A stretch of DNA of 64,000 bases from Megaustenia siamemsis. Its lineage: Eukaryota; Mollusca; Gastropoda; Stylommatophora; Ariophantidae. A program made the position numbers and the translations under genes. The stretch covers positions 46,320,190 to 46,384,189 of the forward strand of contig JAVIAB010000139.1 in NCBI GenBank assembly GCA_032433765.1. The letters run 5' to 3'. Positions 9,629 through 19,507 of the stretch are shown here, piece by piece; positions within the stretch are counted from its first letter, which is position 1, and each line of letters starts with the position of its first letter. Below the pieces are notes generated by a model that saw only the letters and a program-made list of their open reading frames with translations, had not been told where the DNA came from and searched no databases.

Positions 9629-9984
9629 TTAAGAAGTGAATGGAAGAATCCTTTACTTTACTTATGAAGACTATTTGTACTCAATTGATATTTGTCTCCG
9701 AAATGTACATGACTAACCACAATTATATTAACGGCAGAGAGAAGTAGATAGGAAAGAATCCTTGACAAATCCATTTATCTATCTTTCGTTCACCTTTATC
9801 CTTTTATATCTAGTATTGATCTCATAATATTTTCGCTGGAAAGTGAAAACAAATCCGGAAACAGAACACACCTTGTCTGACTACTTGTTTTATATATTGG
9901 AACTGTCCTGTGTGGTTGCTAATTCTTATAGCTGCTGTTAGTTGCCAGTACTTGTTTTATAATATAAGAGAATAGTAAATATAA
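9629..9984. other. Unclassified AT-rich spacer
   Basis: No gene, repeat or element recognised. Confidence 0.4.
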
Positions 9985-10818
9985 TAGGAATTGAAGTTAA
10001 CGGTCACAACATAAACGCTTTGCGATATGTAGATGACACAGTCTTAATAACAGAGACAGAAAATAAACTTCAAGATGACAGACATAATAGTAAAAGAAAG
10101 CAACAAGAAAGGTCTCAGTATGAATCGTAAGAAAACAGAAGTAATGGTCATATCGATGAAACAATAACCATCATGCAGCATAAAAATAAACAGAACAAAT
10201 CTGGAACAAGTGCAACGCGTCAAATACTTTGGCACAATAATAACATCAGATGGTAGCTACATCACAGAAACAAAAAAAAAAAAAAAAAACAGAATAGCTC
10301 AAGCCAAAATAGCATTCCAGAAAATGAAAAACGTTTTATACAACAAATCTATGTCAATAGAAGTGAGAAAGAGAGTTCATCTGTGCTATATAAACCCAAT
10401 TCTGACCTACGGAAGCGAATCATGGACATGTTGTAAACAAACAAATGAAAAGACGAATAGACGCCACAGAGATAGAATTTCTGAGAAGAATGTTGAAAGT
10501 TCCCTGGACAGCAAAAAGACCAACAAGAAATTTCTCAGAGGCCAAGACGAAAAGGGAGCTTTTGGAAAACATCAGAAAGAAACAATCAACATTTTTCGGG
10601 CACATAATGAGAAGAGGAAAGTTGGAATACTTGTTTAAAAAATTGGCAAAATACAAGGTAAGAGAGATCGCAAGCGACAAAGAGAGAATAATACTAGATA
10701 GTTTGGTGTCATGGCATGGAAAACAGTAAACAACATAATTAATAGGATGCACAGTGGATAGAATATTGTAGAAGGACATGATCGTCTGCGCCAACCGGTA
10801 TGGCACACGATGATGATT
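9985..10818 (+). mobile_element. LINE family C, reverse transcriptase C-terminal half with intact YVDD
   Basis: Plus-strand reading gives GIEVNG, then ALRYVDDTVLITETENKL with the catalytic YVDD at 10025-10036. A frameshift leads to NKKGLSMNRKKTEVMVISMK and then an open segment with VKYFGTIITSDGSY, INPILTYGSESWT and a second frame (10445-10729) with IEFLRRMLKVPWTAKRP, IRKKQSTFFGHIMRRGKLEY. The tail ends with cgatgatgat at about 10810. An A18 run at 10272-10289 sits inside the coding sequence and encodes poly-Lys, which could be replication slippage. At least two frameshifts and one stop; not functional. RT domain upstream of motif C and the endonuclease are absent. Confidence 0.88.
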
Positions 10819-11330
10819 ATGAAAGAACTGAAATTAATTGAAAATTGGCTAGTTGCTGCTTTAAACAAAGAGATTGACTTATTTTGGCCATATCAAACGT
10901 CACAATGGGGCTGAAAAGCAATGGTGTAAGAATGGGTATCTCGATCTAAACTTTTTTCAGCTCTTCAACAAACTTACACCTTTTATCTGCCTACTCTGTG
11001 TGTTTGATGTCCTTCCTTTGGTGTACATCACTGTCCCCACATAAAAACATTTGTTTAAACATAGTCGGCCATTAAAACAGGAAAAACACGTTCCCACGCT
11101 TGACAAAAACCACTTGAGTTAGTGCAGTTGCCAGTTAAGGCAAAACCAAACTAACATGATTTTATTTAACATAAAATGTTAAGGAGGATTAAGGTTGCTG
11201 TACACCAGGCATCTTCAAACTTATAAAACGCGGTCCTAAATACATTTTCATAGTGGCTTGTTTGTGATTTTTGTTGGCAGTTGACTTGATTAACAATTCT
11301 TAAAATATAAACAACAGCATTACTATTTTC
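10819..11330. other. Unclassified AT-rich spacer
   Basis: No gene or element recognised between two LINE fragments. Confidence 0.45.
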
Positions 11331-11660
11331 ATTTCATTGAGCGCCGTCTCCACATTGAAGGTTGGCTACCATGGAGCACCATTTTACTCTGTCTCTTGTC
11401 TTGATGGTGCACGTTGTCATGGTCCGCCTTTTGATGTTATCTGTCCACTCAAATCTTGGTCTGCCGCTGTCTCGTCTACCACGCACCTTCCCTTCAAAAG
11501 TGGCTTCAAGAAGGATATTATTTCTCTTCACATGTCCAACAAATTTCAGTTCATTTTTTGAATTGTGTTAAGTAGTTCTTTTTTTTTTTTTTTTTAACTT
11601 TCAGCTGATTCAGAACATCCTTGTTATTCTACACAACTCTCCCCATTTTGTTTTCAGATT
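11331..11660 (-). mobile_element. LINE family B-like 3' fragment
   Basis: The reverse complement has a 65-codon open end (11531-11334) with KRNNILLEATFEGKVRG, RPRFEWTDNIKRR, TTCTIKTRDRVKWCSMVANL and CGDGAQ, then a stop. This aligns with the C-terminus of the copies at 7775-8476 and 15912-16259, more diverged than those are from each other. A poly-T run at 11579-11596 on the plus strand (poly-Lys on the coding strand) interrupts the upstream part. 5'-truncated near 11660. Confidence 0.8.
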
Positions 11661-12814
11661 TTCCAAATTGCTCTCTGTGGTTTGCTTTGGAGTGATACAA
11701 GACTCCTATTTCTTCCTCGGTGGTCAGCCATATTCGTCTCTCATGGCCTGAATACGTCCACTGTGTACCACACACGTTGATGTTTTCGCTCTATGAGCCG
11801 TTGATCATTTCTGATTCCTCCACCTTATCAACCGTCACAGACTTTGTATAATTGGGGAGGGACATTCCTGGTAGTGGTGCCATTGTCGAAAAACGTGCTT
11901 TATCAATCAAGCGACTACTATTTCCTCTAAATAAATTAACTATTAAATCGCGCCACAATTTGTATCTCATCCACGAATATCAATATAATTATGAATTATG
12001 CATTATTTTCAAAGACAATTATTCATTAAAGAAATCCTTATCGTTTGGGAGGGTCATATAAATTGATGCTGAAGGCTGATGAGGTTACTGGACCATAGTT
12101 TTTAGACCCCTACAGTTAACACCAGGAATTGTTGTTGAAACATTGTTTAAATTCAGTGCAACTTCTGGAGAAACATTTCTTAAGAAATTCGATGCACATG
12201 CGCATCTCCATCATGCCACACACAAAAACCGACAATAGCAACAAAAGTGTCCCAAACTGTGACAGTTCTGACAACCTCAGTTAGAGTTGTCACTACAAGT
12301 TGTGCCGAGACAGATACAGTTACATTCGGGCGGAGAGATTAATGTACACTAGATGCGACACTAGACGATCTGTAGTCCACGACTAGTGGGCTAGAGTTAT
12401 GTTTAGGAGAAGCTACTAACTGCAGAAACTTGGCAGTCAATGTTTTTGGTGGCAAATTAGGGGCCAGACATGGACTTGACATGAACAGTCCACATTTGAA
12501 AAAAAAAAAAAAAAAATTAAGCCCCATGGGGAAATATGTCTTTAAAAATTTAGTAAGAATTCTATTCTAGAAATGCACAATAATAATATATTATCGGTAA
12601 TCAAAATCTAAAAACAAATGTTCGTTGAAATGAATTATTGTCAACTGATATGTAGTATGGAAATTAATTAGTAGACTTCCCAAGATTGTACACAAGCTTT
12701 GGAGTTGGAATGTTATCATAAGATTTTGGTCTTCTCTTAGATCGCATTTTTAAAAAAGATGAAAAAGTTCATAAAGGGATAAAACAAGGAAATGGAGTAC
12801 ATGATGATTTTTTG
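11661..12814. other. Unclassified DNA with a poly-A tract
   Basis: No gene recognised. An A19 run at 12499-12517 might be the tail of a retroposed sequence on the plus strand, but I cannot define its body or a duplication. A short segment at 12079-12112 has a faint resemblance to the SINE body (ggttactggaccatagttttta), too weak to call. Confidence 0.45.
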
Positions 12815-13035
12815 ACGGTTAATATGAAGCGCAAAATGAAATGGTTTGGTCACGTATCTTGATCGTCTGGCCTAGCAAAAACTGTTAAGATAGAAACTGT
12901 GAAATGTGAAAGAAGGAGAGGTAGGAGAGAAAGAGATGGGAAGATCACATCAAAGAAAGGGCAGACATTATTATTATATAAGGAAGAAATAAACACAAAT
13001 AGTAAAGTATGGGAATATATGATAATGTGAGCTGA
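12815..13035 (+). mobile_element. LINE family D, C-terminal RT fragment
   Basis: One plus-strand frame from 12824 reads MKRKMKWFGHVS, a stop, SSGLAKTVKIETVK, ERRRGRRERDGKITSKKGQ. This is the well-known LINE C-terminal motif pattern KWFGHVxRSSGLAKTxLQGTVKGxRRRGRxRKRW, here with one stop and many substitutions. No catalytic region. Distinct in sequence from families A, B and C. Confidence 0.8.
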
Positions 13036-13879
13036 AAACAAGTACATATTCATGCAGTTTTTTTTCCCGAACATACAAACTTCACCATAACTCTATTATG
13101 CCATCCAATAAAATTAAAACATCAAATACCTGGTTTCTGATGCAGTGTCGAATGAATTGTGCATATAATAAAGTAAATTAAACCATTACATTTATATTAT
13201 ATTTATCAAATTGAAATTACAAAACGTCAGTGAGTGAGTTGTGAAGCTCGGTGACTGCTAAAAGACCCTTATATTATGTTTATGCGGTCCAGACAGTTCC
13301 GAAGGAAAATAGACCCAGAATATATCTCAATCAATCAAATTATTATATCTCAATTAACAGAATTGTGGAGGCAACAAAGAAGATAATTTGCTAAAAAGTT
13401 ATAAACGTACACAGAACACATCAATTTTAAAACTCAATTGTAAATAAGTATAGGGGTTTAAAATAAGAGAAGATAGCATTAAGATAACTAACCCGAGCTT
13501 ACATCCGACAACAAGATGGTTTTTTTGGACCGGAAAACTTCTGTCCTTGACAATCTCCCACACTTGTGATGGCAGGCGTTCAGTTATCCATCCATTCTGT
13601 GCGTACGGACCTACAGGCCTGCACAAGCTTTGTGGAAAAGGTGAACGGTTACTAGAGGATAGCTTCATATTGTCTCTTATTTAAAACTCATTTATTCCTG
13701 CCCCCACCCTCGCTTGACACTTCAGATATGACTAAAAAGTGGCACATAAATTAGTTGTTCTAGGACCTCACTCGATGGCAGTAAAAAATGGGCTATCTAT
13801 TTTTGCTCTGAGAGTTGAACTGTTCGCGAACAAATTCATAAACTATTAATACAAAAGCACAAAGATATTAAAGTAAACG
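13036..13879. other. Mostly unclassified; contains one possible exon
   Basis: Apart from the candidate exon listed separately, I see nothing recognisable in this stretch. Confidence 0.4.
13503..13668 (-). CDS. Possible first coding exon of an unknown gene (speculative)
   Basis: On the minus strand an ATG at 13668 opens a frame of 55 codons with mixed, non-repetitive composition (Pro, Ser, Trp, Val and Gln present, including PQSLCRPVGPYAQNGW and ERLPSQVWEIVKDRSF). It meets a consensus-like splice donor, GTAAGC, whose first base is at 13502. The frame continues open past the donor to 13399, but that part becomes Leu/Ile-rich and less protein-like. No domain is recognised, no partner exon, promoter or poly-A signal could be assigned, and all neighbours are mobile elements, so it could equally be chance or part of an unclassified element. 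Confidence 0.2.
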
Positions 13880-14785
13880 AAGTAAAGAGCCCCGTCAGGC
13901 CAAGTGGCATATAAGGAATATGGTGTTAGTGACCATAATTTTTACAGACCTTCGGCACATGATTGTTGGGGTAGTGTAGTCAATATTATGGCCGTTCCGC
14001 TTGATCTTCCCAGAAAAAAAATTCAATACCCATTTAAGGCTTGGTGAACCCGGTAGTACTTCAGTGCAAAATAAAGACAAGCGGAACAATATTAATACAG
14101 GTAAATGAATTTAAATATTTGGGAACTTTGTTAACCTAAGACGGAACATGTACAAAAGAGGTGAGATGTAGAATGGCCCAGGCAAAAGCAGCTTTCCAGA
14201 AATTGAGGAGGATACTATGCAATCGATTTTTCACAATAGAAACATGAAAAATAGTTATTAAATGTTATGTAGAGTCAGTCTTAACTTATGGATGTGAATC
14301 ATGGACAAAAGGACAACGGACAAGAAAATCACTAGAGTCTGTAGAAATGTGGTTTTAACGAAGAATGTTGAGAATACCATGGACAGCAAAGAAGAGTAAT
14401 GAAAATGTTTTGAAAGAGGTCAAAGCAAAAAGAGAGCTAATTTCCAATATTAGGAAGAAACAATCATCATGTTTTGGTCATGTAAGGAGAAGAAAACAAC
14501 TGGAATATATTGTAACATCTGGAAAAACTGAGGGACGAAGATATAGAGAGAAGCAAAGACAGAAAATACCAGACAGCTTAAGAGAATGGCTTGGCAGAAG
14601 GTCAACAACAGAAATTATAAAGAACTGTCGAGATCGAAAGTTGTGGAAAGACATGATCACCTACGCCAGTAGGCCCGGTACTTGATGCAGATGATGAAGA
14701 TGAACCCGGTAGTCGTATATCAGGATCGAACCCGACCTCTTGTACTTTGTAGTCAAATTCACTAAGCACTGAGCAATCGCGGCTC
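13880..14785 (-). mobile_element. tRNA-derived SINE copy S2, split by a LINE insertion
   Basis: The body occupies 13880-14057 (landmarks agtaaagagcccc, gccaagtggc, ggtgttagtgaccataat, cagaccttcggcacatgat, ccgcttgatcttccc, catttaaggcttggtgaacc). The tRNA-like head occupies 14714-14785 (cagg-atcgaaccc B box region reversed; actgagcaatcgcggctc A box region reversed). The A box here is TTGCTCAGTGC, weaker than in S1. The two parts are separated by a 643-bp LINE flanked by an exact 13-bp duplication. The order SINE first, LINE second is therefore fixed. Confidence 0.87.
14058..14700 (+). mobile_element. LINE family C, 5'-truncated copy nested in SINE S2
   Basis: Plus-strand reading: VNEFKYLGTLLT, stop, DGTCTKEVRCRMAQAKAAFQKLRR, VESVLTYGCESWTKGQ, then from 14365 a 106-codon open end with MLRIPWTAKKSNENVL, IRKKQSSCFGHVRRRKQLEY, a KIPDSLREWLGRRS-like segment and a terminal YASRPGT. 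The last 30 bases contain gatgatgaaga, the family's 3' tail. The exact 13-bp direct repeat tgaacccggtagt lies at 14045-14057 and 14701-14713. It matches 9985-10818 in RMLKVPWTAK, RKKQSTFFGH and LEY motifs but reaches further to the natural stop. Catalytic motifs are not included; at least three stops lie before 14365. Confidence 0.9.
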
Positions 14786-15349
14786 CCCAAGATATTATTG
14801 TGAAGCATAAACATGTTATCTAATGATTATCTGTAAAATTGTACAGGAATGTCAGAATGTGTGTTGTGACTTATAATTTCTACTAGAAATTCTACTAGAT
14901 GTAGATGCATTGGCATTATAACGATTTATTGTGCATTTTACAGGGTGTCTCACTCGTTACCGAACTCGGCACTTCATTACTTAATGAGTTCTACCACTAA
15001 GCACTATTTCCTCCAAGGTATACCAACACATTTTCCAGCTATTCTAATATGGTTATGGGTATGGAAGGCCCCGGCATCACTGCAAACGAATTAAAAGCCA
15101 TAATTCCTCAACCGCCCGTGCCAGTGGAATCATCCGAATCACTAACTCATCTCCCAAACAAAGAAAGGTAACTGTAGTCCCCATCATAGCAGTCCCAACA
15201 CACGCCAAAAGACATAAGGCGAAACCGCACAGAAAGTAAACACGGCCAGCTGTTCCTTGTCATACGATATCGTCATTCATCGTAAACAATTGGAATGTGT
15301 CGAAACATGATCAAAACAGATGAGACACACAGCTCACGGTGTGCATTTT
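14786..15349. other. Unclassified spacer
   Basis: No gene or repeat recognised between two SINE copies. Confidence 0.45.
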
Positions 15350-15505
15350 TTTCTGGAAAAGTAAAGCGGCACGGGCATATTGCGGACCACATTACCCCGA
15401 AAATCATGTGCTGAAGGTCTGTAAAATTTATGGTCACTAACACCATATTCCCTATACGCCACTTGGCGTAACGGGGGCTCTTTAACTTTTTTTACTTTTA
15501 TTTAA
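15350..15505 (+). mobile_element. SINE copy S3, body only, without tRNA head
   Basis: Same family as S1, here on the plus strand: gtaaagcggcacgggc, attgcggaccacattacc, aaaatcatgtgctgaagg, tctgtaaaatttatggtc, actaacaccatattcc, tatacgccacttggcgta and a gggggctctttaac end with a T-rich tail. It is 5'-truncated before the body segment that joins the tRNA head. It contains the best-preserved body sequence in the window. Confidence 0.85.
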
Positions 15506-15520
15506 TTGTTAAAGATAAAG

Positions 15521-15572
15521 TGTGTACTACCGGGTTCACCCAGCCTTAAATGGGTACAATATTATATACGCC
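15521..15572 (+). mobile_element. SINE piece S4, head-body junction displaced downstream of S3
   Basis: The segment ctaccgggttcacccagcc plus ttaaatgggta matches the SINE junction that should lie 5' of S3, but here it sits 3' of S3 in the same orientation. A short tatacgccac follows near 15566. The order is permuted, as expected from a truncated second copy or from unequal exchange within a SINE tandem. Confidence 0.7.
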
Positions 15573-15911
15573 ACATTGCACGTTCTTTTTTATGTTAATG
15601 ATGATGGCGATGATGATTATAGTATGTGGTTAAAAAAATACAAAGAGTAAAGCAAGAAACAGGATAAGAATCCTACCGTTTTTTTTAAAAAAATTTTTTT
15701 TGAAAGAAGCATATTCATCGTCTGTCTGGTCTTCTATAAAATGTATACTATTACATGATCAAGATACTTAAACCATAACATTAGCAATAAAACGATAACT
15801 GTACCTGTAACTTATGGCTTGTTACAAACCTTATGTCTTTAAGCAAATAAAACTGTCCAACCTCCATACCTCGCCTTTTCCTCGGTTATTATTACTCCTC
15901 TAGAGTCAGCG
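15573..15911. other. Unclassified spacer
   Basis: Nothing recognised. Its last nine bases (15903-15911, gagtcagcg) are the left copy of the LINE B target-site duplication. Confidence 0.45.
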
Positions 15912-16259
15912 CTTGTAGAAGAATAGGTAGAATTGGATGGAAAGAAAAGAAAAAAAAACGATGAAGTTTTAAAACAACTAAAAATGAAAAGAGAATTACT
16001 AAACACAATTACAACAAGAGAAATGCAATTTTTGGGCCATATTAAAAGACACAACAGCCTAATAAAAGTAATATTGGAAGGGGCAATACATGGTAAAAGA
16101 GGCAGAGGGAGACAAAGACTAACATGGACGAGTAACATCAAAAGATGGACAAGTCAACCTATGACAATCTGCACCATCAAAGCAAGAGACGGAGTGGAAT
16201 GGTGCTCCGTGGTAGCCAACCTTCGATGCGGAGACGGCACTCAATGATGATGATGATGT
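15912..16259 (+). mobile_element. LINE family B, short 5'-truncated insertion with 9-bp target-site duplication
   Basis: The plus strand encodes an uninterrupted 104-codon end (15933-16247) with NDEVLKQLKMKRELLNT, TTREMQFLGHIKRHNSL, a GKRGRGRQRLTWTSNIKRW stretch, TICTIKARDGVEWCSVVANL and CGDGTQ, then the stop and a (GAT)n tail to 16259. A direct repeat gagtcagcg flanks the element at 15903-15911 and 16260-16268. It has no catalytic residues. The near-intact frame, visible tail repeat and preserved duplication make it the youngest-looking LINE fragment here. Confidence 0.9.
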
Positions 16260-16268
16260 GAGTCAGCG

Positions 16269-17081
16269 TGTTATGAAGAGCTCAACATGTGATACATGTC
16301 ACAACGTGTCCGAAACTTTAACATTTTGGCAGTTTTGCTAAGAAATTGTACATTCAACGAGGCGAAGTAATCGGAAACATGACTTTAGTTGGAGCCAACA
16401 GCTGGGTTGTTTTTGTTGTTGTTAAGAATCGGTTTATGGCATTATCTAGCAGAACTCAGCAGCAGCGCGTGAGCAAATAACGATCCGCGACCTATTGATG
16501 TTGATACAAAAAGTCAGCCTACCAGAGCTGGCCAAGACCTTATTCCGTTTCCTAGTGGTGTAAAAAAAAAAACAGGATACTCAGATTGGCAATGTGAGTA
16601 TAAGATTCAAAGCGGGAAGGTAAACCTGTTCTCAAAAACTACCATGACGAAGTCGGAAGAGAAGGGCGAAAAAGCACATATTTTGCAGTTTCGATGGAAA
16701 CTACTACACAACACAACAACACTCTTATCAAAATGAAAGACGGAAAAAAAAACATCCGCTACACACCATCTTGCTCTTGTATAAAGAATCTTTTTTTTTT
16801 AATCCCCCGTCCATTTTCCTCGATAATTACTCATCTCCAACGCCTGCACTTTTAAGAGCGTGAAGTAGAGATAATTGCGTTGTATCGTGGTTATCAGGAA
16901 GCAGCGACATCCACATTTTCCATTTATCATCCGACGTGAATATAGTAGCAATTGCCTTCCACTTATTCGTTTGAACTGATTAATAAGACTGTTTCCATGG
17001 TTACCGCCAACATGCTAAGTAGGATCTTGTTGATTTCTTTTTAACGTTTTTTTTCTTTGGCAAAATTTCTCTGCAAAACAC

Positions 17082-17082
<1 letters not shown>
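16269..17082. other. Unclassified spacer
   Basis: No gene or element recognised; several A- or T-runs of 8-12 bases only. Confidence 0.45.
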
Positions 17083-17124
<42 letters not shown>

Positions 17125-17160
17125 AGAGAGACAGAGAAAGAGAAAGACAGAGACAAAGAT
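17083..17160 (+). repeat. (GA)n microsatellite with imperfect right side
   Basis: A pure GA run to about 17119, then interrupted AGAGAGACAG, AGAAAG and AGACAA units to 17160. The minus strand reads as Ser/Leu-rich frames, which explains short open frames here. Confidence 0.95.
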
Positions 17161-17499
17161 AGAAGCTGTCTCCACGCTTTGACAGAAAGGGGCAGTGGGA
17201 TTTCTTCACTAGTGACCCATAACTTGTATAGCACCCATGATCCTATTGTAAACAGTTAGCTCTGTGTTGTCAACCCCCTTCAGCCCATGCACTTTTGGGC
17301 ATCTTGAGCCCCATGTATAGATCAATTATAATTATTGTGGTAAAACTTGGACAATTATCCCTTCTATCTCTGAATTGATCACAGGAAAATCTCAGAACAA
17401 AGTATGAACTTTGTAACACCGGCGAAGATTCATCTCATTTGTTAAAATATGACCGCAAATAATTGTTATGGACGTCTTTGTTTATGAGAACATCCAAAT
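17161..17499. other. Unclassified spacer, possibly decayed minisatellite on its right side
   Basis: No gene. The segment from about 17455 (aataattgttatggacgtc) faintly resembles the array unit found from 17500 on. Confidence 0.4.
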
Positions 17500-17579
17500 T
17501 TCTGTACGGACCTGGTCTCACAATTACTTATTAACAATCCAGATATTGTATATACAGTATGCCTTGCAATTTACTTCTA
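17500..17579 (+). repeat. Detached left edge of the 43-bp minisatellite (array M43)
   Basis: Two decayed units containing tctcacaattacttattaac and cttgcaatttacttc. The caattacttattaacaatcc form is the same as that at the extreme right edge of the array (19259-19278), so this is an ancestral-type unit cut off from the main array by the retroelement at 17580-18209. Confidence 0.65.
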
Positions 17580-17865
17580 CTAGATGTAAAATCTTACATA
17601 TATCTTGGCAGTAATATAGACATAGAGAGAAGAACAGAGAATGATGCCAAAATAAGGATATAAGAAACCAGAAGAGATTTCGTTGCACTAGGAAAGATAT
17701 GGAAATCCAAAGAAATTAGGTTAAATACAAAAATAAAAATGTTCAACTCCAATGTTAAGTCAGTCCTATTATATGGCTGAAAAACATGGAGAACAATACA
17801 AATGACAATAATGAAGATACAGACCTTCATTAATATTTCCTGGCAGACAAAACGTGAGTCGGCAA
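17580..17865 (+). mobile_element. LINE family F, RT thumb region remnant
   Basis: One frame, with two stops, reads VKSYIYLGSNIDIERRTEND, AKIRI, stop, ETRRDFVALGKIWKSKEI, RLNTKIKMFNSNVKSVLLYG, stop, KTWRTIQ and then about MKIQTFINISWQTK. The YLGS, KIKMFNSNVxSVLLYGxxTW pattern is the RT thumb region of non-LTR elements of the kind with a following RRKWGWxGH tail. It is distinct from families A to D. Upstream catalytic motifs are missing. Confidence 0.8.
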
Positions 17866-18099
17866 CCCGAACTCCTTACCGCTTTCTCCGGATTGCGTCA
17901 TACATCTCTTAGACAGAGCTTTTATCTTTCCCAGATGGCGAATTTACTTTTATTCTTTTCTTAGACTTGTCCATGTTTGTTAAGTTTTTTGGCGAATTTT
18001 TTTACAGTACAGGATAGCCAGTCCCATGCATAATCCTCCTTAGTCGCCTCTTACGAACATGTCTGGTAGGGAACCTAATGGATGCTTGCATAGAATAAA
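17866..18099 (-). mobile_element. Unclassified dispersed repeat inside LINE F (tentative)
   Basis: This segment separates two parts of one LINE. The reverse complement contains gttcgtaagaggcgactaag, a motif frequent in dispersed repeats of invertebrate genomes, and at 21968-21986 the plus strand carries a similar aaaggcgactaagtaccca. No polymerase III boxes or target-site duplication could be established, so its class is open. Confidence 0.4.
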
Positions 18100-18209
18100 A
18101 GGATGGGCATGACAGGACAAAATTACTAACATAGAATTATGGAAAAGTATCAGTCAAATGCCAGCGGATAAAAAGATACAGCGAAGACGATAGCGCAGGA
18201 TAAGTATAT
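18100..18209 (+). mobile_element. LINE family F, downstream piece
   Basis: The plus strand reads DKITNIELWKSISQMPADKK, IQRRR, stop, RRI, matching the LINE tail pattern xxELWxxxxQxPxxxQIxRRKWGWxGH that should follow the 17580-17865 segment. The two pieces are therefore one LINE interrupted by about 230 bp. Confidence 0.65.
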
Positions 18210-19285
18210 ACTCTGTTTAGCAATGACTTATCAACTGTCCATGAACTTTATTTACAACCTGTTTTGCAATTACTTATTTACTATCCATGTTTCTATATAT
18301 GGACCATGCCCTGCAATTACTTATAACTCTCTAAGTTTCTGTATATACTCTGTTCACAATTACTTATAACTGTCTAAGTTTCTGTATATACTCTGTTCAC
18401 AATTACTTATAACTCTCTAAGTTGCTGTATATACTCTGTTCACAATTACTTATAACTCTCTAAGTTTCTGTATATACTCTGTTCACAATTACTTATAACT
18501 CTCTAAGTTTCTGTATATACTCTGTTCACAATTACTTATAACTCTCTAAGTTTCTGTATATACTCTGTTCACAATTACTTATAACTCTCTAAGTTTCTGT
18601 ATATACTCTGTTCACAATTACTTATAACTGTCTAAGTTTCTGTATATACTTTGTTCACAATTACTTATAACTCTCTAAGTTTCTGTATATACTCTGTTCA
18701 CAATTACTTATAACTCTCTAAGTTTCTGTATATACTCTGTTCACAATTACTTATAACTGTCTAAGTTTCTGTATATACTCTGTTCACAATTACTTATAAC
18801 TCTCTAAGTTTCTGTATATACTCTGTTCACAATTACTTATAACTCTCTAAGTTTCTGTATATACGCTGTTCACAATTACTTAAAACTCTCTAAGTTTCTG
18901 TATATACTCTGTTCACAATTACTTATAACTCTCTAAGTTTCTGTATATACTCTGTTCACAATTACTTATAACTCTCAAAGTTTCTGTATATACTCTGTTC
19001 ACAATTACTTATAACTCTCTAAGTTTCTGTATATACTCTGTTCACAATTACTTATAACTCTCTAAGTTTCTGTATATACTCTGTTCACAATTACTTATAA
19101 CTCTCTAAGTTTCTGTATATACTCTGTTCACAATTACTTATAACTCTCTAAGTTTCTGTATATACTCTGTTCACAATTACTTATAACTCTCTAAGTTTCT
19201 GTATATACTCTGTTCACAATTACTTATAACTCTCTAAGTTTCTGTATATACTCTGTTCACAATTACTTATTAACAATCCATGCTT
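18210..19285 (+). repeat. 43-bp minisatellite M43, about 22 clean copies plus decayed edges
   Basis: Clean units run from about 18316 to 19270 with a period of exactly 43 bp (for example tacttat at 18361 and again at 18404). Each contains acaattacttataactctc, taagtttctgtata and tactctgttc. The interior copies differ by only one or two bases (ctctct or ctgtct; tactct or tacgct or tacttt). Edge copies (18210-18315, 19259-19285) carry the older tattaacaatccatg or tttactatccatg version. Central homogenisation with decayed edges is the usual result of unequal exchange. The unit bears no clear relation to the 43-bp monomer of the satellite from 22645. Confidence 0.96.
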
Positions 19286-19507
19286 ACAAAAAGTGACCAA
19301 TTTTGTCCACATAAGGAGCAAAGTGTCAGGTGATGGAAACACAAATGAAATTATGACTCGTAATGTTCACGTGACTTCGAACATAAAACGTATCTGATCA
19401 TCAAGAATACTTAACAAACACTCATTACGCTGTTAACTCTTGAGTGCTACAATTACTAGCAAAAACTAAAAACAAAATCAATTTGAAAAGAAACTAAATT
19501 CAGTCGA
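19286..19507. other. Unclassified spacer
   Basis: Nothing recognised between two tandem arrays. Confidence 0.45.

Noticed and set aside
12062..12115. Another decayed copy of the tRNA-derived SINE
   Set aside because: Only about 25 bases resemble the body and no head, tail or duplication can be found.
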